This document shows, in pieces, positions 1 to 5,880 of a DNA stretch of 27,576 nucleotides. The stretch is from Lachnoclostridium sp. UBA903 (GTDB lineage: Bacteria > Bacillota > Clostridia > Lachnospirales > Lachnospiraceae). The stretch lies in the NCBI GenBank assembly GCA_002294045.1, contig DBEP01000121.1:1-27576 (forward strand), written 5' to 3'. Position 1 is the stretch's first letter; every line of letters begins with the position of its first letter. The translations under genes and the position numbers were made by a program. The notes beneath the pieces are model-generated. The model made no database searches. It saw nothing but the letters and a program-made list of their open reading frames with translations, and was not told where the DNA came from.

Positions 1-2
1 AA

Positions 3-1259
3 GATATAATGGAGAATTTATTGAAAAGAAGCCCTGGCCAGTATGAAAAGTATGCGCAGGCTGTAAATCAGATTATTGAGGACGTAAGGTTACGAAAAGA
101 CCAGGCGTTATCTGAGTATACTAAACGCTTTGATCAGGCAGATATAAACGGGGAAAATATCCGTGTTACCGAGGCGGAAATCAAGGAAGCCTATTCTTGC
201 ATCGATTCGTCCGTACTGGAGGTTATCCGCAGGGCAGCTTCCAACATAGAGGCTTATCACGCGAAACAGAAACAGTACAGCTGGTTTGACAGTGAACCAA
301 GCGGTATCCTGTTAGGCCAGAAGATAACGGCAATCGGTTCTGTCGGGGTATATGTACCGGGAGGCAAGGCCGCCTATCCTTCTTCCGTACTGATGAATGT
401 TATTCCTGCCAGAGTGGCAGGCGTGGAAAGAATAGCTATGGTAACGCCTCCGGATAAGGAAGGGAAGGTATATGCCCCAACCTTGGTGGCGGCGAGAGAA
501 GCAGGGGTTACGGAGATATACAAGGCGGGAGGCGCACAGGCTATTGCGGCCCTAGCCCACGGAACGGAGAGTATCCCCAAAGTAGATAAAATTGTCGGGC
601 CGGGCAATATTTATGTTGCTCTGGCAAAAAAAGCAGTCTACGGACACGTTAGCATTGATTCCATTGCCGGTCCCAGTGAAATTCTGGTTATTGCGGATGA
701 AACCGCCAATCCCGGATTTGTGGCGGCGGACCTGCTGTCCCAGGCAGAACATGACGAACTTGCTTCCGCTATTTTAATCACCACCAGCAGGGAAGTTGCA
801 GAGCAGGTTTTAACGGAGATAGACCGGTTTACCGAACAATTATCCAGAAAAGAAATCATACGAAAATCCCTGGATAATTACGGCTGTATTTTACTGGCCG
901 AAACCATGGAGGATGCGGTGGAAACTGCGAATGAAATAGCTTCGGAGCATTTGGAAATAATGACAAAAGATCCCTTTCTGGTAATGACCAAAATAAAAAA
1001 TGCCGGTGCCATCTTTTTGGGAGAATACAGCAGCGAGCCTTTAGGGGATTATTATGCAGGGCCTAACCATGTTCTGCCCACCAATGGTACGGCCAAATTC
1101 TTTTCACCCCTTAGTGTGGATGATTTTATTAAAAAATCCAGTATCATTTCCTATTCCAGAGAAGCCCTGGAACCGGTGTATCCGGATATCGTTAAATTTG
1201 CCGAAGCGGAAGGCTTAACAGCCCATGCCAATTCCATAGCGGTAAGATTCAAAGCTTAA
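3..1259 (+). CDS. hisD: Histidinol dehydrogenase HisD (5' end cut by window)
   Basis: Catalyses the last two steps of histidine synthesis, NAD-dependent oxidation of L-histidinol to L-histidine. The frame is open to the window edge; an ATG lies at position 9, but the family normally has about 10-15 more residues before this point, so the true start is probably upstream and the gene is partial. Family landmarks are present: GPSEILVIADE, the SQAEHD segment supplying zinc-ligand Gln and His, the EHLEI catalytic Glu-His pair, GDYYAGPNHVLPT with the zinc Asp, and a C-terminal LTAHANS with the last zinc His. hisB follows after 18 bases, so the two are surely co-transcribed. No truncation inside the visible part. 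Identification is from motifs and overall similarity and is very secure. Confidence 0.97.
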   Translation, partial: DIMENLLKRSPGQYEKYAQAVNQIIEDVRLRKDQALSEYTKRFDQADINGENIRVTEAEIKEAYSCIDSSVLEVIRRAASNIEAYHAKQKQYSWFDSEPSGILLGQKITAIGSVGVYVPGGKAAYPSSVLMNVIPARVAGVERIAMVTPPDKEGKVYAPTLVAAREAGVTEIYKAGGAQAIAALAHGTESIPKVDKIVGPGNIYVALAKKAVYGHVSIDSIAGPSEILVIADETANPGFVAADLLSQAEHDELASAILITTSREVAEQVLTEIDRFTEQLSRKEIIRKSLDNYGCILLAETMEDAVETANEIASEHLEIMTKDPFLVMTKIKNAGAIFLGEYSSEPLGDYYAGPNHVLPTNGTAKFFSPLSVDDFIKKSSIISYSREALEPVYPDIVKFAEAEGLTAHANSIAVRFKA

Positions 1260-1277
1260 GAAAGGGGAAATAAATAA

Positions 1278-1868
1278 TTGGCCAGAACAGCAGAAATTCA
1301 AAGAAAAACAAATGAAACCAGCATTGTGCTGCAGTTGGATATAGACGGTACGGGAGTATCGGATATCAATACGGGAATCGGTTTTTTTGACCACATGCTG
1401 AACAGCTTTTCCAGACACGGATTTTTTAACTTAAAATTAAACGCAGCAGGGGATTTACATGTGGATTCCCACCATACGGTTGAAGATACGGGAATCGTGC
1501 TGGGGCAGGCAATCAAAGCGGCGCTGGGAGATAAAAAGGGGATAAAAAGATATGGCAGTTCCCTGCTTCCCATGGATGATGCCCTGGTTTTGTGTGCCAT
1601 TGATTTGTCCGGCAGGCCTTATCTGGTTTATGACGTAACCCTGACCACCAACCGGGTTGGTTACATGGATACGGAATTGGTAAAAGAATTTTTTTATGCG
1701 GTAAGCTATTCATCAGGAATGAATCTGCATTTAAAAATGCTTCACGGGGCCAATAATCATCATATCATTGAAGCTGCGTTTAAAGCCTTTGCAAAGGCTT
1801 TGGATGAAGCATCCGGTTATGATAACAGGATATCGGATGTTCTGTCTACCAAGGGCACGGTTGACTGA
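1278..1868 (+). CDS. hisB: Imidazoleglycerol-phosphate dehydratase HisB
   Basis: Manganese-dependent dehydration of imidazole glycerol phosphate to imidazole acetol phosphate in histidine synthesis. The protein is 196 residues, the normal size for the monofunctional enzyme without the phosphatase domain. The two metal-binding repeats are visible: FFDHMLNSFSRHG followed by HHTVEDTG in the first half, and HLKMLHGANNHHIIEAAFKAFA in the second. Translation appears to start at a TTG (1278-1280) preceded by an AAAGGGG ribosome binding site; no better ATG exists nearby. It sits 18 bases after hisD and about 38 bases before the HisI/HisE fusion, consistent with one operon. Confidence 0.97.
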   Translation: MARTAEIQRKTNETSIVLQLDIDGTGVSDINTGIGFFDHMLNSFSRHGFFNLKLNAAGDLHVDSHHTVEDTGIVLGQAIKAALGDKKGIKRYGSSLLPMDDALVLCAIDLSGRPYLVYDVTLTTNRVGYMDTELVKEFFYAVSYSSGMNLHLKMLHGANNHHIIEAAFKAFAKALDEASGYDNRISDVLSTKGTVD

Positions 1869-1906
1869 TAGAGTGATATGGATAAAATTATTTGGGAGGC
1901 AAAGCT

Positions 1907-3166
1907 TTGTATAAAAAAATCATACCATTTATAAACTGTGAAAATGAGTTGCCGGTTAATGTGATTTCAGAGGCTGTGCAATATGAAACCGGTGGGGCCG
2001 ATGAGCTGTTTGTATATAATTATTCCGGAGACGAAGCATCCGGGGAGGAATTTTTAGGGACGGTAAAGGAAATAACCAGGCAGATTGATATTCCCGTATA
2101 TATTGGCTGTTATGCGGAACGTTTTGAAGATGTGAAAAAAGCCTTTTATACCGGTGCCTCCTATGTGGTAATCAAATATTCCTTACTAAGGCAGAAAAAG
2201 GTGATAAAAGAAGCTTCCGGCCGGTTCGGGAAAGACAGCATTATTCTTGAACTGGACAATTATAAGGATATTGATAACCGGGAATTCATGGAAGACTTAA
2301 GAGAACTGGGTGTTTACGCATTGCTGTTAAAACATGTGGAATGGACGGAGAAATGGATAAGCAGCATAAATGCCTGCGGCTTTCCGGTAATTATACGGGA
2401 CAGCTTATCCGAGAAGGGAATGGATGATTTATTGGGGCCGGCTGCCGTAATTGGAATTTCCACCAATTATTTTAAGGACAGAGACATATTTAAAGCCAAG
2501 ATTGCTTTAAAAGCCCGTAACCTGGAAGTAAATACTTTTGAAAGCAAGCTTGATTTCAGTGAATTCAAGCGAAACGGTGAAGGGCTGATACCGGTAGTTG
2601 TCCAGGAGTATAAAACAAACGAAGTATTAATGGTGGCTTATATGAATGAAGAGGCCTTCAATAAAACCGTTGAAACCGGTAAAATGACTTATTACAGCAG
2701 GAGCCGGAATGCCCTGTGGACAAAGGGGGAAACCTCCGGACATTATCAGTATGTAAAAGCCCTGATGCTGGATTGTGATAAGGATACCATACTGGCCAAG
2801 GTTCGGCAAATCGGTCCGGCCTGTCATACCGGTAATCCATCCTGTTTTTATACGGAACTTGTTAAAAAAGAGTATGCTGACACCAATCCTCTGACCGTTT
2901 TTAACGAGGTATTTCATGTAATCCTGGACCGTAAAAAGAATCCCAAGAAAGGGTCTTACACCAATTACCTTTTTGAAAAAGGTATTGATAAAATACTTAA
3001 AAAATGCGGGGAGGAAGCGGCTGAAATTATAATTGCGGCCAAGAACCCGGATTCTGAAGAATTAAAATATGAAATATCGGATTTTCTATACCATATGATG
3101 GTACTCATGGCAGAATGCGGCCTGGACTGGAACGATATTGTCAAAGAACTTGCTCATAGAAAATAA
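1907..3166 (+). CDS. hisIE: HisIE (phosphoribosyl-AMP cyclohydrolase / phosphoribosyl-ATP pyrophosphatase) with N-terminal degenerate HisF-like barrel
   Basis: A three-part protein of 419 residues. Residues 1 to about 215 resemble a HisA/HisF (beta-alpha)8 barrel (KKIIPF at the N-terminus, GADELFVYNY, the ELD strand), but the HisF PCLD motif reads PFIN and both glycine-rich phosphate-binding loops are missing, so it looks like a non-catalytic remnant. About 225-325 is HisI, with the DCDKDT metal motif and the HTGNPSCF zinc cysteines. About 330-419 is HisE, with KILKKCGEEAAE and a YHMMVLM helix. HisI and HisE convert PR-ATP to ProFAR. A longer frame begins with TTG at 1892, but that TTG overlaps a GGGAGG ribosome binding site (1894-1899) that points to the TTG at 1907, seven bases further on. 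Last gene of the his operon; no hisH, hisA or hisF follows. Confidence 0.93.
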   Translation: MYKKIIPFINCENELPVNVISEAVQYETGGADELFVYNYSGDEASGEEFLGTVKEITRQIDIPVYIGCYAERFEDVKKAFYTGASYVVIKYSLLRQKKVIKEASGRFGKDSIILELDNYKDIDNREFMEDLRELGVYALLLKHVEWTEKWISSINACGFPVIIRDSLSEKGMDDLLGPAAVIGISTNYFKDRDIFKAKIALKARNLEVNTFESKLDFSEFKRNGEGLIPVVVQEYKTNEVLMVAYMNEEAFNKTVETGKMTYYSRSRNALWTKGETSGHYQYVKALMLDCDKDTILAKVRQIGPACHTGNPSCFYTELVKKEYADTNPLTVFNEVFHVILDRKKNPKKGSYTNYLFEKGIDKILKKCGEEAAEIIIAAKNPDSEELKYEISDFLYHMMVLMAECGLDWNDIVKELAHRK

Positions 3167-3175
3167 GGGTAAAAG

Positions 3176-3205
3176 TTACAGTTCAGCTTTGCGGCTGAAT
3201 TGTAA
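3176..3205 (+). terminator. Hairpin after the his operon, probable terminator
   Basis: Arms 3176-3187 and 3194-3205 form a 12-bp stem with one G-U pair and a 6-base loop, ten bases after the hisIE stop. There is no clean T-run after it, so termination is inferred from position and stem strength rather than from a canonical terminator. Confidence 0.45.
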
Positions 3206-3235
3206 AACAGATTTGGAAATATTTAAAAATATAGC

Positions 3236-3264
3236 TTGCAATATAAAATTATTAGTGATATAAT
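3236..3264 (+). promoter_or_regulatory. SigA-type promoter of the rimP-nusA-infB operon
   Basis: TTGCAA at 3236-3241 and a perfect TATAAT at 3259-3264, separated by 17 bases. Predicted transcription start is near 3271, giving a leader of about 170 bases before rimP that contains the hairpin at 3298-3317. Confidence 0.8.
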
Positions 3265-3297
3265 GATTTAATGTAAGTATGATACAGCAATGAATGG

Positions 3298-3330
3298 GAG
3301 TGGACGAAAGTCCACTCTTTATATTTGTTA
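3298..3330 (+). promoter_or_regulatory. rimP leader hairpin with GAAA loop, possible attenuator
   Basis: GAGTGGAC (3298-3305) and GTCCACTC (3310-3317) pair perfectly around a GAAA tetraloop, and two further G-U pairs are possible below. The stem is followed by TTTATATTTGTT, a moderately T-rich tail. It begins only about 27 bases after the predicted transcription start. A terminator-like hairpin in front of rimP-nusA is consistent with attenuation of the operon, but I see no clear mutually exclusive antiterminator. Confidence 0.6.
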
Positions 3331-3441
3331 AAAGAATTGACGGCACCTTTCCAGGCAGATGTCTATAGTAACATTGGAAGTATTATCATAGCGAAGGCTG
3401 ATAAACGCCGGAACCGGTGTGATAAATTTATGGAGGTTTAT

Positions 3442-3909
3442 ATGACTAAGAGAGATGAATATGAACAGAAAACGGAAAAACTTCTAGATCCGATTATACA
3501 AAAAAACAATTTTGAACTGGTGGACGTAGAGTATGTGAAAGAGGGCGGCAACTGGTATCTTCGGGTGTATATCGATAAAGAAGGAGGTATTACGGTTGAT
3601 GATTGTGAGGCAGTCAGCAGGGAATTGAGTGATTTACTCGATCAGCATGACTTTATTCCGGAGGCGTATATTCTCGAAGTCAGTTCACCCGGTTTAGGCA
3701 GGCAGTTAAAGAAGGAGAAGGATTTTGCCAGAAATATAAACAGGGAAGTGGAAATAAAACTGTACAAACCAATTAATAAGCAGAAGGAAATTGTAGGTTT
3801 TCTGGCAGGTTATGATGAGGAAAAGTTTACAATCCGGCTGGAAGACGAAAGTATGATAGATATCCCACGTGCAAATACGGCACTGATTCGTCTGGCTTTT
3901 GATTTTTAA
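3442..3909 (+). CDS. rimP: Ribosome maturation factor RimP
   Basis: Needed for maturation of the 30S ribosomal subunit. From the ATG at 3442 the protein has 155 residues, the usual size. The N-terminal alpha-beta domain contains FELVDVEYVKEGGNWYLRVYID, GGITVDDCEAVSR and the highly conserved LEVSSPGLGRQLK; the C-terminal half is the Sm-like domain (KEIVGFLAGYDEEKFTI). The frame stays open upstream to 3325, but a GGAGG at 3432-3436 five bases before the 3442 ATG and the family's usual N-terminus fix the start there. nusA follows 46 bases after its stop. First gene of the operon. Confidence 0.95.
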   Translation: MTKRDEYEQKTEKLLDPIIQKNNFELVDVEYVKEGGNWYLRVYIDKEGGITVDDCEAVSRELSDLLDQHDFIPEAYILEVSSPGLGRQLKKEKDFARNINREVEIKLYKPINKQKEIVGFLAGYDEEKFTIRLEDESMIDIPRANTALIRLAFDF

Positions 3910-3955
3910 TTTTAAGGACGGAATCAAGAACAATTATGAGGAGGATCAGCAGAAA

Positions 3956-5014
3956 ATGAATGGCAACAAAGAGTTAATTGATGCATTAAATCAGATTGAA
4001 AGGGAAAAAGATATCAGTAAGGAGATTTTACTGGAAGCTATGGAAAATTCCTTAGTTGCTGCCTGTAAAAATCATTTCGGCAAGGCAGATAACATCAGGG
4101 TGAACATAGACCGGGAAACCGGTGCGGTAGGTGTTTATGCCGAGCGGGAAATTGTTGAAACCGTTGTAGATCCCGTAACACAGATCAGTATTGTGGAAGC
4201 AAGATTAAAATTTCCGAAAAATGATATTGGTGATATCGTTAATGTTGAAGTAACTCCCAAAAATTTCGGGCGTATTGCTGCCCAAAAAGCAAAACAGGTA
4301 GTAGTGCAAAAAATCAGGGAAGAGGAACGGAAGGTTTTATTTAACCAGTATTACAGTAAGGAAAAAGATGTGGTAACCGGTATTGTGCAGCGTTACGCAG
4401 GCAATAATGTAAGTATTAATTTAGGTAAAGTAGATGCCGTGCTCACAGAGAATGAACAGGTTAGAACAGAACATTTTAAACCCACGGACCGTATTAAGCT
4501 TTATGTTCTGGAGGTAAAGGACACTACCAAGGGACCCAGGATAACTGTTTCCAGAACACATCCGGAGCTTGTAAAAAGATTATTTGAAGCCGAAGTGACG
4601 GAAGTAAAGGATGGTACCGTAGAAATCAAGAGCATATCCAGGGAAGCCGGCTCCAGGACAAAAATGGCCGTATATTCCAATAATCCGGATGTAGACCCGG
4701 TCGGTGCCTGTGTCGGCATGAACGGTGCCAGAGTGAATGCCATTGTCAATGAATTACGGGGTGAAAAGATAGATATTATCAATTGGAGTGATGATCCTGC
4801 GATTCTGATTGAAAATGCCTTAAGTCCTGCCAAAGTTGTTTCCGTATACGTGGAAGATGGAGAAAAGAGTGCCCGTGTAATCGTGCCGGATTATCAATTA
4901 TCCCTTGCCATAGGTAAAGAAGGGCAGAATGCCAGACTGGCAGCCAGGCTTACCGGTTATAAAATAGATATCAAAAGTGAATCACAGGCAGAAGAATATG
5001 GATGGGAAATGTAA
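3956..5014 (+). CDS. nusA: Transcription termination/antitermination factor NusA
   Basis: Binds RNA polymerase and nascent RNA, promoting pausing and termination or antitermination. The 352-residue protein has the N-terminal polymerase-binding domain (1 to about 130), an S1 domain (about 136-200), KH1 with its GMNG loop at 254-257, and KH2 with GKEG at 320-323. As in most Firmicutes it lacks the C-terminal acidic repeats of the enterobacterial protein. The frame is open 19 codons further up, overlapping rimP, but GAGGAGG at 3938-3944 and the standard MNGNKELIDAL-type N-terminus support the ATG at 3956. It is followed by an unusually long 203-base gap before ylxR. Confidence 0.96.
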   Translation: MNGNKELIDALNQIEREKDISKEILLEAMENSLVAACKNHFGKADNIRVNIDRETGAVGVYAEREIVETVVDPVTQISIVEARLKFPKNDIGDIVNVEVTPKNFGRIAAQKAKQVVVQKIREEERKVLFNQYYSKEKDVVTGIVQRYAGNNVSINLGKVDAVLTENEQVRTEHFKPTDRIKLYVLEVKDTTKGPRITVSRTHPELVKRLFEAEVTEVKDGTVEIKSISREAGSRTKMAVYSNNPDVDPVGACVGMNGARVNAIVNELRGEKIDIINWSDDPAILIENALSPAKVVSVYVEDGEKSARVIVPDYQLSLAIGKEGQNARLAARLTGYKIDIKSESQAEEYGWEM

Positions 5015-5104
5015 AGAGAAGTTATTTCCTGCCTTTGTATTATGAACAGTATGCCAAGATTTTTCACTTAATATCTTAAAGTTCCGGGACGGCATTATGC
5101 CGGC

Positions 5105-5211
5105 AAGGCTGAAAGAAAATATAATGGAGAAAGGAATGCCGCATATGGATTCTTTCGGCCGTTTTTTGTGGCAGTAACACAACCGGCTTAGGATGTGTTA
5201 TGCGATAGGTG
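5105..5211 (+). ncRNA. Putative structured leader element, copy 1 (upstream of ylxR)
   Basis: Seen directly: hairpin P1 pairs GGCTGAAAGAA (5107-5117) with TTCTTTCGGCC (5150-5160), 11 bp with one U-G pair; its loop holds GAAAGGAATGCC (5129-5140). A 10-base linker with six Ts (5162-5167) leads to hairpin P2, GCA-G-TAACACA (5171-5181) with TGTGTTATGC (5194-5203), leaving one bulged G at 5174. The ribosome binding site AGGTG (5207-5211) lies just after P2. The same arrangement recurs before rbfA with compensatory changes, which argues for selected RNA structure. Loop TGCC (5137-5140) could pair with GGCA (5170-5173) as a pseudoknot. The P1 stem plus T-run could also act as a terminator. I do not recognise it as a known riboswitch; its function is inferred to be cis-regulatory. 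Confidence 0.6.
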
Positions 5212-5217
5212 CAATAA

Positions 5218-5493
5218 ATGAGTGTTACGAAGAAAATTCCCCAAAGACAATGTACCGGATGCGGGGAAATGAAAAATAAAAAAGAAATGATCCGGGTTAT
5301 AAGAACGCCGGAGGAGAGTATCGTTATTGATACTACCGGTAAAAAGAACGGCAGAGGCGCATACATATGCAAATCAGCAGAATGTTTTCAGAAAGCCGTT
5401 AAAAACCGGGGACTGGAACGTTCCTTAAAGGTGAGCATTCCTCATGAAGTCTATGAAGAATTGGAAAAGGAGCTGAGTGGACTTGAATCATGA
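5218..5493 (+). CDS. rnpM: YlxR/RnpM RNA-binding protein (DUF448)
   Basis: Small basic RNA-binding protein of 91 residues. The signature is clear: QRQCTGCGEMKNKKEMIRVIR near the N-terminus, then GRGAYICKSAECFQKAVK, the conserved GRGAY-x-C block of the family. The Bacillus homologue YlxR has been described as a modulator of RNase P and renamed RnpM; applying that role here is by homology. ATG at 5218 follows AGGTG (5207-5211). Its 3' end overlaps the next gene by 17 bases, so the two are translationally coupled. The structured element directly upstream makes it a candidate for RNA-level control. Confidence 0.92.
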   Translation: MSVTKKIPQRQCTGCGEMKNKKEMIRVIRTPEESIVIDTTGKKNGRGAYICKSAECFQKAVKNRGLERSLKVSIPHEVYEELEKELSGLES

Positions 5494-5863
5494 AAAGGAT
5501 AGTACCGGGCCCAGGCCTATTAACCAAAAAAAAGTATTCTCTTATATTGGAATAGCAGCCAAAGCAGGCTATCTTGCCAGCGGTGAATTTCTAACGGAAA
5601 AAGCCGTAAGAGAAGGAAAAGCCAAGTTAGTAATTGTTGCTGAGGATGCATCGGATAATACAAAAAAAAAGTTTACCAATATGTGTACTTACTATAAAGT
5701 GCCGATTTACTTTTTTGGTGAAAAAACAAAGCTTGGCCATTCAATAGGAAAGGAATTCAGAGCATCTCTGGTTCTCTTTGACAAAGGCTTGGCCGATATG
5801 GTAGAAAAGCAACTGAACACAATCAACAAGGATGGATGTATGGGCACATACATGGAATCGTAA
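5477..5863 (+). CDS. rplGA: L7Ae-family K-turn-binding protein (YlxQ/RplGA type)
   Basis: A 128-residue protein of the ribosomal L7Ae/L30e family. The core runs from about residue 20 to 112: YIGIAAKAGYLASGE, the KLVIVAEDAS strand, PIYFFGEKTKLGHSIG and the hydrophobic SLVLFDKGLADM. Bacterial members bind kink-turns in RNA; this one occupies the usual slot between ylxR and infB. The start is a GTG at 5477 with AAGGAG at 5466-5471 five bases before it, inside the end of ylxR. The first 18 residues and the last 15 lie outside the conserved fold. infB starts 17 bases after its stop. Confidence 0.88.
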   Translation: MDLNHEKDSTGPRPINQKKVFSYIGIAAKAGYLASGEFLTEKAVREGKAKLVIVAEDASDNTKKKFTNMCTYYKVPIYFFGEKTKLGHSIGKEFRASLVLFDKGLADMVEKQLNTINKDGCMGTYMES

Positions 5864-5880
5864 AAGTGGAGGTAGTAAGT

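Noticed and set aside
3325..3441. Open N-terminal extension of rimP to an upstream start
   Set aside because: The extension lies in the leader RNA, does not resemble RimP, and GGAGG plus ATG at 3442 give the standard protein.
5171..5203. P2 of the leader element as a kink-turn bound by YlxQ
   Set aside because: There is only a single-base G bulge and no tandem G-A pairs, so it does not fit a K-turn.
5836..5880. In-frame ATG for infB inside the end of the L7Ae-like gene
   Set aside because: GGAGGT and the conserved MAKIKIYELAKE N-terminus point to 5881.
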